A stretch of 64,000 nt of DNA, taken from contig JAKAGT010000008.1 in NCBI GenBank assembly GCA_021825585.1, positions 100,184 through 164,183 of the forward strand. Reading direction: 5' to 3'. The translations under genes were made by a program, and so were the position numbers. The stretch is from Bacteroidota bacterium. Its GTDB lineage: Bacteria > Bacteroidota > Ignavibacteria > Kryptoniales > JAKASW01. This document shows, in pieces, positions 38,884 through 48,630 of this stretch; position 1 is the stretch's first letter; each line of letters opens with the position of its first letter. The notes beneath the pieces are model-generated. The model was not told the DNA's origin. It ran no database searches and worked only from the letters and a program-made list of their open reading frames with translations.

Positions 38884-40080
38884 ATGAAAATCCTTATTGC
38901 AGACAAGCTGTCGGACAAAACAGTATCGGCATTGAAGGCCCTTGGAATGGAGGCCACTGTGAACGCCGATCTTACTGCGGACAACTTACCTGACGCAATA
39001 GATGATTCAGATATACTTGTAGTACGTTCCACCAAGGTGAACGCAAGGACTATTTCAGCGGCAAAGAACCTCTCACTTATCATCCGGGCAGGCGCGGGAG
39101 TGAACACAATCGACCTGGCGTCGGCAAACACTCGCGGCATATACGTCTCCAATTGTCCAGGGAAGAATACCGAGGCGGTCGCCGAGCTCGCAATAGGACT
39201 CCTGATCGCTGCCGACAGGCAAGTGGTCAATGCAACCTCCGACATGCGAGGCGGTGCATGGAAAAAGAAGGAATATGGCAAGGCCCGCGGACTGAAGGGA
39301 CGAACCCTCGGCATACTCGGATTCGGCGAGATAGGCAAATCCGTGGCGGTGCGGGCACAGAGCCTCGGGATGAGAGTCCTGGCCTGGTCGAGGAGTCTCA
39401 CCGAAGAGGTTGCCGCCGGATATGGCGTGGGCTACGCACCGGAACTCACTTCCCTCGCCGGTCAGTGCGACGCATTCAGCATACACGTCGCCTATAAGCC
39501 GGAAACGCACCACCTCATTAACAAAGCTGTCCTCGACGCGATGAAGAACGGAGCTATTCTCATAAACACATCGAGGGGTGAGGTGGTAGACACGACCGCT
39601 CTGAAAGCCGCTATTCGGGAGAAGAAGCTTCGCGTGGGCCTCGACGTGTTTGAAGACGAACCCGCCGGAGGCGAAGCCGAGTTTACGGACAAGGAGCTTG
39701 CGGCCCTGGTCACCGCGACGCCGCATATCGGCGCTTCGACTGACCAGGCCTCGGAGGCGATTTCCGACGAAGTGGTCAGAATAGTAAAGACGTTCCAGGA
39801 AACCGGCGTTCCGCTGAACACTGTGAACATACGTGCCCGGTCCTCGGCGACTCAATCGCTGGTGGTGCGGCACTTCAACCGGGTCGGCGTCCTTGCCGGC
39901 ATACTCGGCAAACTCCGAAGCAGCGGAATCAACGTCGAAGAGATGACCAATATCATTTTCGAGGCCTCAAAGGCTGCCTGCTGTACGCTTCTCCTCGACC
40001 ATGCGCCTTCGAAGGAAGTGCTGAACGAGATGGGGAGCGATGAGAACATCATCGAGGTTGCGCTGAAACCAATTGCCTGA
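38884..40080 (+). CDS. serA: D-3-phosphoglycerate dehydrogenase-like D-2-hydroxyacid dehydrogenase
   Basis: 398 residues. NAD-binding motif GILGFGEIGKSVAVRA, catalytic Arg in INTSRGEVVD, Glu in GLDVFEDEP and His in TPHIGASTDQASEA; a C-terminal ACT domain (about 325-398, with HFNRVGVLAGILGKLRSSGI). Likely makes 3-phosphohydroxypyruvate for serine synthesis. AAGGA precedes the ATG. No other serine gene is near, so another 2-hydroxyacid substrate cannot be excluded. Confidence 0.82.
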   Translation: MKILIADKLSDKTVSALKALGMEATVNADLTADNLPDAIDDSDILVVRSTKVNARTISAAKNLSLIIRAGAGVNTIDLASANTRGIYVSNCPGKNTEAVAELAIGLLIAADRQVVNATSDMRGGAWKKKEYGKARGLKGRTLGILGFGEIGKSVAVRAQSLGMRVLAWSRSLTEEVAAGYGVGYAPELTSLAGQCDAFSIHVAYKPETHHLINKAVLDAMKNGAILINTSRGEVVDTTALKAAIREKKLRVGLDVFEDEPAGGEAEFTDKELAALVTATPHIGASTDQASEAISDEVVRIVKTFQETGVPLNTVNIRARSSATQSLVVRHFNRVGVLAGILGKLRSSGINVEEMTNIIFEASKAACCTLLLDHAPSKEVLNEMGSDENIIEVALKPIA

Positions 40081-40413
40081 ATTCCCCGGGTGTAAAATCA
40101 ATGGCCTCACAGAGTCAACGTCGCAGAGTGAGGCCACGCACCCACAAATCAGCCGCGCGATTTGGAAACGCACTAGGTGCTCTCGCCGGCATGCGGCTCT
40201 AGGCTTTCTCACAATTACGCTGGGACCACATAACTTCTCTGTACCATCTAATGCCAGAGATTGAAGTTCCGTTTTCCTCGCCACCATTACCCCAAATTGC
40301 CGACGAGTCAACCATCGGCTTTGAAGCCGAATTTTAGTCAATGCATGGGTGGCGACAATCATGTTACTGCCCCAGCTCGGCTACCTGGAACCGGGGCGGC
40401 GCATACGCTTTCG
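40081..40413. other. intergenic region, no gene seen
   Basis: 333 bp between two convergent genes. No frame with family features and no clear terminator with a T run was found. Confidence 0.5.
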
Positions 40414-42492
40414 TTATTTGAGGACTAGCATCTTCTTTACCTCAGAGCAGCCTCTTGCATCAAGGCGATAGAAGTAGACTCCACTCGGCAGGTCTGTGGC
40501 ATTGAAAGTGACGTTGTAGGTTCCTGGATTTTGCCTTTTGTTTACAAGGGTCGTGACCCCTCTGCCAAGCACATCGTAAACCTTCAGGGTAACGTTGCTG
40601 ACCGCTGATAGCTGATAGCTAATTGCTGTTGTTGGGTTGAATGGATTCGGATAATTCTGCTCGAGTGTGAATCGCACCGGAAAATTCTCTTCGGTCCGGG
40701 TTACGCCCGCCAGCATATCCGACATCGGTCGCCTCCACACTCCCTCGGTCCATGACCCGGCGAAAAGAAAATCTTTGCCAATAGCGAAAGACGAAATCGA
40801 CACCTTGTCTATCCCATCCCAGATTGATGCCCACTTGGTCCAGTTGCTTTTCGAAAGGAATAGTCCGTAGCCGGTACCGACAAATATCATCGAATCGTTT
40901 GCCACGAGAAACGAAATTGTCGTATCCGGAAAACCAACCTGGATCCAGTTTGAATCGGGAGGAACGCTCCTGAAAATCCCGTACTGCGTCCCGGCCAGTA
41001 AAGCCGAGCCCGTATTGACAATTGACAGAACCGCCGTATCACCCAGACCGAATGAATGCCAGGTCGCTCCGTTATCCGGCGTTGTGAATATCCCTCCGGT
41101 CGTGGCGGCGAAGAGCGATGAATTGAACTCCGCGAGTCTCGTGCTGGATGAATTAGGCAACGAGGTTCCGGACTGACTCCATGTTGCCCCTCCGTTTGAG
41201 GTCCTGAATATACCGCCGGGCGAAGCGGCAAACAGGTATGCGCCCGCGAACTCTACGTCCGCCACGATTTCGTTCTTGAGGCCAACACGCTGCCAGCTTC
41301 TGCCGTAGTCGGACGACTTGAAGACCCCGCCGCCGCTAGTATCCGCCTGCTCGGTACCCGCGTAGACGTCCTTCCCATTCGTCTTGAGACACAAGACGTT
41401 ACTGTGGCTGAGATTGGTGTACTCTTTGTAGGAATTCCCGCAATCTCTCGAAATGAATACACCCTCCTGCGCGCCATCGCCCACTATCAGCGTTGAATCG
41501 ATCGCGGTGATCGCCTGGACCATCATATTATTCACGACGCCCGTCTGGAGCCAACTCGCCCCGTTGTCCTGGGAGGTAAAAATCCCGACGTTCCTCGTAC
41601 CCGCGATCAGGTTGTTCCCGGAAACACAGATGGATTCGATATAAGGATCTGAGAGACCGAGACTATTCCAGCTTGCGCCGTCATCCGACGATTCGAATAC
41701 TCCCTGGTCGGATGCCAGGTACAGTACGGACCCGGCTGCAACTATCGTGCTATTATATATGGTCGGGACACTTCCGGACACCTGGCTCCAGGTCGATCCG
41801 GAGTCTGTCGAGCTGAACAGGTTCCTTCCCGATGCCATGAACAACTTGTTGTCGTGCATGAAGAGTGAGGTGACATCTGTGTTGTAGTTTGGAACGGCAA
41901 GATGACTCCAGCTCGCGCCGTTGTCCGCCGATTCATAAATGCCGCCTCCCCAGGTACCCGCGAAAATATTTGAACCGACAGTCAGGAGACTCACCACCTG
42001 ATGCTCCAGTCCGGCGTTGGCAGGCTTGCCCCAGCGAAACCCGCCGTCTTTCGACACATATACACCGTCTCCATAAGTACCCGCAAAGATAATCGTATCC
42101 TTCACAGTGAAACACATGATCGACTGGGTGGGGCTGATCGTGTTTACCTGTTCCCAGCTTGCACCGTCATCCTGCGATATAAACAAAAGCACGTTTGTTC
42201 CGTCGGATGCACCTGCCAGGAAAGTTTGATTGTAAACCCCGAGAGCAGTGGTATAGACATTCCACATCCCGTTGGTGGCCTCGGCCCAACTCAGGCCGCT
42301 ATTCGTGGAACGATACAGACCCCATGTCGTGCTCGCCGCAATTACCTTGGTCCCGTTCGCTGCAAGCAGGTTGACATCCCAACCGTACGGACCGTTCATC
42401 CTCGTCCATTGGGAATCCGCCTCGGTCCACGATAGCGTGATTAATAGCGCTGAAAGCAGACTGAACGGTATAGTGAATCGTCGAGTAAGCAC
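40414..42492 (-). CDS. secreted BNR/Asp-box repeat protein with T9SS sorting domain
   Basis: 692 residues. Signal peptide (about 1-27, cleaved after SQ-like end), then about ten Asp-box units of type S-x-D-x-G-x-S/T-W (DDGASW, DNGASW, DSGSTW, DYGRSW, DNGATW) that build a beta-propeller as in VPS10/sialidase-like proteins. The last about 85 residues are a Por-type C-terminal domain: FTLEQNYPNPFNPTTAI, VYDVLGRGVTTLVN, PSGVYFYRLDA. It should be exported by the type IX system and anchored or released outside. Ligand unknown. Confidence 0.9.
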   Translation of the reverse strand: MLTRRFTIPFSLLSALLITLSWTEADSQWTRMNGPYGWDVNLLAANGTKVIAASTTWGLYRSTNSGLSWAEATNGMWNVYTTALGVYNQTFLAGASDGTNVLLFISQDDGASWEQVNTISPTQSIMCFTVKDTIIFAGTYGDGVYVSKDGGFRWGKPANAGLEHQVVSLLTVGSNIFAGTWGGGIYESADNGASWSHLAVPNYNTDVTSLFMHDNKLFMASGRNLFSSTDSGSTWSQVSGSVPTIYNSTIVAAGSVLYLASDQGVFESSDDGASWNSLGLSDPYIESICVSGNNLIAGTRNVGIFTSQDNGASWLQTGVVNNMMVQAITAIDSTLIVGDGAQEGVFISRDCGNSYKEYTNLSHSNVLCLKTNGKDVYAGTEQADTSGGGVFKSSDYGRSWQRVGLKNEIVADVEFAGAYLFAASPGGIFRTSNGGATWSQSGTSLPNSSSTRLAEFNSSLFAATTGGIFTTPDNGATWHSFGLGDTAVLSIVNTGSALLAGTQYGIFRSVPPDSNWIQVGFPDTTISFLVANDSMIFVGTGYGLFLSKSNWTKWASIWDGIDKVSISSFAIGKDFLFAGSWTEGVWRRPMSDMLAGVTRTEENFPVRFTLEQNYPNPFNPTTAISYQLSAVSNVTLKVYDVLGRGVTTLVNKRQNPGTYNVTFNATDLPSGVYFYRLDARGCSEVKKMLVLK

Positions 42493-43130
42493 ATTGTCCT
42501 CCTGATTTTCATAAGATGGTAAAGATGGAAGAAGGATACACGCAACCGTGCGTCCCCCTCTCCGGTCACACTGGGTTGTTGGTATGAGGAGCGAAAATCA
42601 CGTGTCACAAATTCCCTATTTCGCGTAGGCATCGACTCGATACGCTCAATCTAATAAAAAAGACGGCGGAGTTCCAAGTAATATCTGTACCCCCTGTCTT
42701 CTTGTACCCCCACCCGGCCACGGCCGTCTCCTTTGACATGTGTCAAGCATTCATGTCTCTCCCAGATCCGGAACCGCGTCCCGTACCGCATGTGAACATT
42801 TGATTATGCGACGAACTATCTTATCCGCCGTGCCTGTTGATCTCCCACGGCTCTCCGCATTCCGACAGAACCGGAAGAGTGCGATAACACATTCCGCAGC
42901 GTCATGTACAGGCCCACCGTCTCAAGCAGCGATGACTTTATCGAAGCCAAGGAATAATCGGCGACAGTCATTCTCGATCTCCTCAAGTCTTCTTCGTCCA
43001 GTTCGAACTCCAGCTTTCGCGCGCCTCGCGGGAGACTGTTGTGTTTGATGTGAAGCAACGGGCCGGTTACAGCGTTTCGCAAATAAGAAAGAGACTCCAA
43101 CGCCTCAAAAAGATTTAACGTGACGGTCCT
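42493..43130. other. intergenic region, no supported gene
   Basis: 638 bp between two minus-strand genes for secreted proteins. A 94-codon frame with a TTG start (42816-43100) and others are open, but none shows a ribosome site plus family features. The region near 42660-42730 is C-rich on the plus strand (CCCCCACCCGGCC). It probably carries the promoter of the BNR gene. Confidence 0.5.
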
Positions 43131-45365
43131 TCAATCGCCGTTTACCTCACTCATCTGTATCAACCTGTAGCTCCTCGGCATTATTGTAACTTTTAAGAGA
43201 GCATTGCCTTTTGTTTTGGCTATCTCCCTGCCGGATACCAGATCGATCCACTTATGCGACACACCGTTTGACTCTCCCTGAAGCGGTCTCAGTTTTATTT
43301 CTAGCTTTGTGTTCCCATGGTTGACGACAGCAGCAGTGAAACCATCCCTCGTCTTCGAAACTGCAACGTCCGAATTCACGTCAGTCCCCAGAATGTCCAC
43401 GTAGCGCTTCACGCCCAGATTATCGAGTAGTCCACGCACAAGATCGGGAAACCGTTCTGCCGCGGTCATTGCATCGGTCATAATGGAAACCGCCTTCCCC
43501 TTTCCATATGAATTCACAACTACTGCCGGGGAACCGTCATCAAACTTCGCTACGACCTCTCCTCCAACGGCTTTCCAGACAGGGAGATTTACCTGGCCTA
43601 TGGCCCACTTCCTGTCCCTTTGAAATCTCCCTTCGAGCGTCCCGTTGATAATCAGTTCTCTGTGCGTACCGCGCGTGCCAGCCTTCTCAATACCGAAAAG
43701 CGCGGAGCGCTTGTATGTCGTCCCGCCCGGTATCTTCGTCCCGAACGCCACGAGTGTACCGCCGTCTTCGACGAAGTGTTTTATCAGGCGGCTGTCGGGC
43801 AGGTTCACTCCCGATATGCTCGGCAGAACCAGCACTTCCTTTTCCTTCAGCAGTCTCGCGAGCACCTTCGGGTTTTCCTGAGACGGGAAGCACGGAGGAT
43901 ACGCATCGGTCCTGGTCGGAGCATAAGAAAGTATATCGACCGGAATTCCCATGACCCTGAATGCATCGAACGCACTGTAGTAGTAGAGGTACCACCTGAA
44001 CACATGAAAATCGGTATAAGGCAAATAGACCGCGATCCTGTTGTGGTATTTCGACGCCTTGCCGATGAGTCTGAACGCCTTCATCCCGTCGAAAACAGCC
44101 TGGCGGCTACTGTCAAACTCGGACGCGTATTCCGGGTGCTGCCTCGTGAGATTGTAATTCACGGCGCTGTAAGTGAACATCACCAAGCCGTTATTAGCTG
44201 GCACAGTCGCCGCGCTGAGGATCTGCTGATATATGTTGTTATAACCCGTTATATACAGATGATGGAGAGAGTTCTCTTCGTACCCGAATGTCTCCATATG
44301 TGTCAGGACAATCTTATGTTGAAGTTCGCATGCTCCCGAGCCGAGCGTGCCGAAATCATGCACTCTCCTGAAGGGGAATTTCAGCCGGCTGTCGATCCTG
44401 TAACTCCCCATCACCATCCCCTGGTAAATCAAGACGTCCAGGTTCCTGATAGCACTCAGGTAACTCGCCAGCAGGGGGTTGTCCATGTATGGAGCGCACG
44501 CCGTGAGGAGTCCCGGGTTAACTCCCTTCACAATGCCGCAGAACTCCCTGACAAACGGGGCGTAGAAAATCCCGCTTCCTTCCTGCCACAGGTAGAACCC
44601 GACGACGGAAGGATGGCTGCCGTAAAGCGAGTAAAGCTCCTTAATTATCTGCTGCGTGCTCTTCATCCTGTCGGGGGGAGGAACGTTGCGTGTCATGTCC
44701 CAGCTCGTGGAAATCATGACGGTCATGCCGGTCTTATCGGCAAGGTTCAACATAGTCCCGAGATAGCTCTGGTCGACTTCGGACGAGCTGTCAGTGTTGC
44801 ATATCTTCGACTTGTAATACACTTTTTTCGCCGTGATGACGGGGTGGATTATCATGAAGTTGGCACCGAACCCCTTTATCTGCTTGATGTAATTGTTCAT
44901 GTCCTCTTCGGGGTCCTTCGGATTAAAGACACCTATGATGCAGAAGTCACCGATAATCTTCTTGTACAGGAAGGTCGCCTTCCCTATTGCAGGCTGCCCG
45001 CCGGTTCCGTTAACGGTTGCCTGGACTGCATAAAGTCCTTCCGGATCGCCTTTCTTGAGGATGTACATCGAGAGATAGACGCCCGAACCTTCAGCGGTCA
45101 CACTCATCTTACGGACACCCTCGTCGGGCACAAGAACCACTGCATCAGGCTTTTCGGCGCCGGAGGTCTCAATCTTTATGGTTACCGTGTCGCCGGCACT
45201 CACCCTGTCGGGAGATGCGGACACCGTAATACTCTGTGCCGAAAGGGATGAAGATGATACTACCACAACCGGCAATGCCGCGGCGATAGGCATGACAACG
45301 AGGTTGAGAAGAAAACTGAGTAACGCGCTTACTCCTCGACTGGATTTATTTCTGCATCGGGGCAT
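43131..45365 (-). CDS. secreted glycoside-hydrolase-like protein (DUF4434-like, GH42-type C-terminus)
   Basis: 744 residues. Long signal peptide (to about residue 44), an Ig-like beta domain (about 45-140), a TIM-barrel-like part (about 140-440) with GFGANFMIIHPVITAKKVYY, SWDMTRNVPPPDRM and VVGFYLWQEGSG, like DUF4434 putative hydrolases, then a flavodoxin-like domain (VLVLPSISGVNLPDSRLIKHFVEDGG... split) resembling the beta-galactosidase trimerisation domain, and a C-terminal beta sandwich. Acid/base Glu cannot be fixed with certainty; QEGSG is a candidate. Substrate unknown. Last gene before the cassette array. Confidence 0.65.
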   Translation of the reverse strand: MPRCRNKSSRGVSALLSFLLNLVVMPIAAALPVVVVSSSSLSAQSITVSASPDRVSAGDTVTIKIETSGAEKPDAVVLVPDEGVRKMSVTAEGSGVYLSMYILKKGDPEGLYAVQATVNGTGGQPAIGKATFLYKKIIGDFCIIGVFNPKDPEEDMNNYIKQIKGFGANFMIIHPVITAKKVYYKSKICNTDSSSEVDQSYLGTMLNLADKTGMTVMISTSWDMTRNVPPPDRMKSTQQIIKELYSLYGSHPSVVGFYLWQEGSGIFYAPFVREFCGIVKGVNPGLLTACAPYMDNPLLASYLSAIRNLDVLIYQGMVMGSYRIDSRLKFPFRRVHDFGTLGSGACELQHKIVLTHMETFGYEENSLHHLYITGYNNIYQQILSAATVPANNGLVMFTYSAVNYNLTRQHPEYASEFDSSRQAVFDGMKAFRLIGKASKYHNRIAVYLPYTDFHVFRWYLYYYSAFDAFRVMGIPVDILSYAPTRTDAYPPCFPSQENPKVLARLLKEKEVLVLPSISGVNLPDSRLIKHFVEDGGTLVAFGTKIPGGTTYKRSALFGIEKAGTRGTHRELIINGTLEGRFQRDRKWAIGQVNLPVWKAVGGEVVAKFDDGSPAVVVNSYGKGKAVSIMTDAMTAAERFPDLVRGLLDNLGVKRYVDILGTDVNSDVAVSKTRDGFTAAVVNHGNTKLEIKLRPLQGESNGVSHKWIDLVSGREIAKTKGNALLKVTIMPRSYRLIQMSEVNGD

Positions 45366-45560
45366 GCAAGTACTCCTGTATTGATTCTGCTTCTGTCTGA
45401 GGCGGGATAGGTCAATATGATATGACGTTTCTGTCTACAGGTGAATGTGTCCCGCTGGCGCCACATGCATCTCGCCCTCAGGTTACTCAGTTTAGTTTGA
45501 ATTTACAACCCGAAGCTTCGGACGGTGGTACATGGAGGGCGCGGCGTTGCATGATATGTC

Positions 45561-45814
45561 GTAGAACGTATCGTCGCATCACGTTCGTGCCGCGGTTCTA
45601 TTCAGCCATAGGCTGATGTGCCTCTGGCGCGAAATATAAAATCACGGCGGCATGGAGCGATCCATAATAGCCTGTCCAGATGAGCGCCTTGCGCCATCTC
45701 CTGTTCAGTTGTCTTATAAAAGTATGCGGTGTCCCGCTTCGCGGTGACCGGCATTTAAATATTTTGACGGGACATGCTCTTTGTCGGAAAGCTTCGTGAT
45801 GCGGCTTGTTACTT
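45561..45814. other. attC-1 (degenerate, with internal insertion)
   Basis: Boxes GTAGAAC (45561) and GTTACTT (45808). Left arm GTCGCATCACG pairs with right arm CGTGATGCGGC. The second hairpin is split after GCCTGTCC (about 45677) by about 95 bp that itself contains small hairpins. Left border of the array. Confidence 0.7.
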
Positions 45815-45939
45815 GCAGTTGCGGGGTGGCGAAGGGCGCTCTTTTCATTTTACTTACAAAAGTGTCCACCAATCGACCCGTAATAATTCAAAGATTCATT
45901 TCGTTAAATCGCTATTTCAATTGCGGAAGCAATTCACAC

Positions 45940-47460
45940 CTAGTGCGTACTAATATTAACCTCAGGGTACTTCTCCGATAATCCGGCGAGCAGCGGAGAT
46001 TTCTTGTCCTTGAGGAATCTGTCAAAAAATGCCAGGCTATATGCGTTCACGATATCAAACCCACGCTGACCGTCGATGGGTCCTGTAAGGCCAAGCTGCG
46101 AACCAAACGGAAACCAATAAGGCGCATCAGTAAAGTTGACGTGGAACATACCCGAAACGCTTACATAATAACTAGTGCCTGGTTTTGCTTCAGCATAGAC
46201 TGTCTGCATGGTTGACAGGGTTTGCCGGATGGCTTTTTCAGACCAGCCACCGGATCGCGCTCTTTCTAACCGCATATCGCTAGCGGGGCGCGTGAGCCAC
46301 ATGCCTGGCTGCTTCAATCCTGCTTTTACGACATCAGCGGGCATGGCAGCATCCATCATGAGACAGGCACTTAAGCGCAAGTCCTCGTGGCATGCTTCGG
46401 CAGCAACCATTGCCCCAAGGGAAACACCAAAGACACCGACACGCGCCAAGTCGAGATGGCCGGTCAATATGCCCTTTGGATCCGATGAATTCAGGACAAC
46501 AAGCTTGTTGAGCGTGAAGATGACATCCTGAGCAAGGTAGGGCACGATACCGCTCTTGAGTGGTTGACCGTTGAGTCCAGGCGCGTCTGCTGCTGGGCTG
46601 ATACTTTGGTCGATAAGCGGCTGAACCTGCGCCCTGGATAGCCCTTCAATAACCTGCCCGTTAGGAAACGCAACAGCAGCGGCAGTGTATGGCTGGTCGA
46701 GTCCTACGACGATATATCCATGCGAAACAAGACTTTCCACCTGAAACATGCTTGCCTGACGGAATCCGTCCAATCCTGTGACATATATTAGGACCGGGAA
46801 TGAGACCTTGTCGGTAGCGACGGGAGCATACGGGATGGCGTGTGTCCGTACGTATTTAAAGTAATCGAAGAAGAAGGAGGGTAGTTTTAGCAGCCCGCTC
46901 GATGACAGCGCATGTGTTAGTCCGGCAGACATTGCCGCTGCGTCGTCGACATAAGGCGCTCGGGCGGGTGACAGGTCACCTTTTACCGGATACCAAACCT
47001 GAGCTAGTAATTGTCTTCGGTCTGCCGGATTTTTGCTGAAGATTTCCCGACGGCTTGAATCAGTCCAATGATAAGTTACTGTTCCAATCTGATAGGGGCC
47101 TGATGGAGTCCTCAAGTGGTACACAGGCAGAAGAATTGGTAGGACCAGGGAAACCATGCATAAAGGAATTCCTACGGAGATACATCCGGCTGTTACCAAA
47201 CGTTTAGCAAAGTTTTGACTTATCTGCTTCTTTGCCGGCAATATTATTCGTAAGGCCGAGGCCGTGCTCAACGATATTGCCAGGATGTACGCGGGAACCA
47301 TCTGCCATCGGGAGCCTTCGACTAAGACTTGTATGGCGGCTATGACCAATGCCAGGAAAACTGCATAGTGAACACGGCGTATCCGCGCAAGCCTGGGAAT
47401 TAATACTGCACAAAAGGACAGCACATTTGCAATGGTCAGTAGAATCTCTAACGGTCTCAT
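45940..47460 (-). CDS. membrane-anchored alpha/beta hydrolase (PAF-acetylhydrolase-like)
   Basis: 506 residues. Four N-terminal hydrophobic segments (about 1-115), then an alpha/beta hydrolase domain: VWYPVKG, oxyanion region VLIYVTGLDGFR, HGYIVVGLDQPYTAAAV, nucleophile S347 in GVFGVSLGAM, later LMMDAAMP and SGMFHVNFTD giving the Asp/His candidates. Close in layout to bacterial platelet-activating-factor acetylhydrolase-like esterases; the lipid or ester substrate is unknown. Sole gene of the cassette between attC-1 and attC-2; long for a cassette. Confidence 0.8.
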   Translation of the reverse strand: MRPLEILLTIANVLSFCAVLIPRLARIRRVHYAVFLALVIAAIQVLVEGSRWQMVPAYILAISLSTASALRIILPAKKQISQNFAKRLVTAGCISVGIPLCMVSLVLPILLPVYHLRTPSGPYQIGTVTYHWTDSSRREIFSKNPADRRQLLAQVWYPVKGDLSPARAPYVDDAAAMSAGLTHALSSSGLLKLPSFFFDYFKYVRTHAIPYAPVATDKVSFPVLIYVTGLDGFRQASMFQVESLVSHGYIVVGLDQPYTAAAVAFPNGQVIEGLSRAQVQPLIDQSISPAADAPGLNGQPLKSGIVPYLAQDVIFTLNKLVVLNSSDPKGILTGHLDLARVGVFGVSLGAMVAAEACHEDLRLSACLMMDAAMPADVVKAGLKQPGMWLTRPASDMRLERARSGGWSEKAIRQTLSTMQTVYAEAKPGTSYYVSVSGMFHVNFTDAPYWFPFGSQLGLTGPIDGQRGFDIVNAYSLAFFDRFLKDKKSPLLAGLSEKYPEVNISTH

Positions 47461-47549
47461 AACGGGATTTCAAGTAATGTAAGCTCTGCTGGAACGACTC
47501 TTTTTGTCATAGAAACACTGCGAAGAATCGATGGCTTCCCCGCAATTTC

Positions 47550-47639
47550 GCATAATGTCTGCCATCTGCATGAAATTACTTTCAAAATTGGCTTCATGAA
47601 AATTCTTACCGTGCCCTTGCGCCAGATGCCTTGTTAGAC
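47550..47639. other. attC-2
   Basis: Boxes GCATAAT (47550-47556) and GTTAGAC (47633-47639); arms GCCATCTG / CAGATGCC; inner TTCATG pairs with CATGAA. At 90 bp it is the shortest site of the array. Confidence 0.75.
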
Positions 47640-47657
47640 GATGTACCAGGCCGCTCC

Positions 47658-48248
47658 TTATTTCTTACGACAAACTAATTCTCCTTTACCAATTGGAACA
47701 ACCAATGAATCCACTCGTTCATCATTCAATGCTTTTTCTATCATTGGTTTTAATTTCTCATAATGATTGATAGCATTATCTGCAATTAATACTCCACCCT
47801 TAACCAACCGTGGAATTACAAAATCATAACATTTCTCATATACTTCCTTCTCTGCATCTAAAAAGCCAAAAGCTATATTTTCTATTGAATTTAAATTTTC
47901 TAATGCATCCCCTTCAGTTAACTCTATGTATTCATTTACCTGCGCCTGTTTGAATGTCTCTTCCGCTAGTTTCACTTTTTCTGATAAGATTTCAAATGTT
48001 TTTATTTTTATATTTCTCTCCATACAAGCCAAGGAAATCCATAGTGTAGAATAACCAGCGCTCGTTCCAATTTCTATAAATTCACCTTGGGGGCAATTTG
48101 AAGCAATAAGTGCTAAAAATTTTCCTGTTTCCGGTGGAATTTGTCTAAGCCTTTGCAACCTGGGAGTTCCGTCTTCCCTATCTTTTCTATCTATCTCCTC
48201 AAGATAGGCCATCCTCTTTTTCATATTATCTGATATTCGGTCAAACAT
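47658..48248 (-). CDS. O-methyltransferase, AT-rich cassette gene
   Basis: 196 residues, class I SAM-dependent methyltransferase of the COMT-like family: [18 protein letters not shown] (motif I, SAM site), [36 protein letters not shown] and GGVLIADNA. The acceptor is unknown. Codon use is much more AT-rich (many AAA, GAA, TTT, ATT) than the surrounding genes, a sign of recent entry. Single gene between attC-2 (18 bp from stop) and attC-3 (23 bp from start). Confidence 0.85.
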   Translation of the reverse strand: MFDRISDNMKKRMAYLEEIDRKDREDGTPRLQRLRQIPPETGKFLALIASNCPQGEFIEIGTSAGYSTLWISLACMERNIKIKTFEILSEKVKLAEETFKQAQVNEYIELTEGDALENLNSIENIAFGFLDAEKEVYEKCYDFVIPRLVKGGVLIADNAINHYEKLKPMIEKALNDERVDSLVVPIGKGELVCRKK

Positions 48249-48270
48249 TCTAATCCTTCTTTCTTTATTG

Positions 48271-48380
48271 CCCTGACGGCTTGGTATGTCGTCTGACTTT
48301 GAATAAGTAGTCCTGCGGCAATCGGATGAGCGAACTCGATTGTATATGATAATCGAGCGGCGTGATACCAGCTGTTATGC
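48271..48380. other. attC-3
   Basis: Boxes CCCTGAC (48271-48277, degenerate) and GTTATGC (48374-48380); arms GCTTGGTATG / GATACCAGC; second hairpin CGATT...AATCG. Confidence 0.7.
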
Positions 48381-48502
48381 GTTCGTGGACGCGCGCCCAT
48401 GTCCTTTCCCCTTCCTGTTTGCTCGAAAGATAATCCGTCATCTCACGTCACACAACCCTTTCTAAGAAAGTCGGCTCACATTCCCGGGCGCGCGGACATG
48501 AC
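48381..48502. other. cassette without a gene
   Basis: Only 122 bp lie between attC-3 and attC-4, with no open frame of note. GGACGCGCGCCC near the left end has a matching GGGCGCGCGGAC near the right end, so the interval could fold. Confidence 0.5.
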
Positions 48503-48630
48503 GCATAACGTATCGCCGAAAGAAGTCGTTCCGATTCGGCGCTACAGAAGTGCGAAGATCCAACGCTCGCGACGAATCGGGATGAAGCGACCACGAAATA
48601 TGAAAATGAGGAGCGTCTTCTTCCGGCTCC
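48503..48630. other. attC-4, cut at its right end by an IS
   Basis: Left box GCATAAC (48503-48509); arms GCCGAAAGAAGTCG / GCGTCTTCTTCCGGC; AT-rich second hairpin ending AATGAGGAGCG. The right core is missing here: IS sequence starts at 48631. A GTTATCA at 49519 or GTTATCT at 49537 may be the displaced right core. Confidence 0.7.

Noticed and set aside
38646..39401. 251-codon minus-strand frame
   Set aside because: It is the antisense shadow of the serA-like gene and has no family features.
42816..43100. 94-codon minus-strand frame between two secreted-protein genes
   Set aside because: TTG start with weak ribosome site, no recognised family and an overlapping plus-strand frame of similar length.
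43620..45251. 543-codon plus-strand frame
   Set aside because: Antisense to the secreted hydrolase-like gene, which has a signal peptide and domain features; the plus frame has none.
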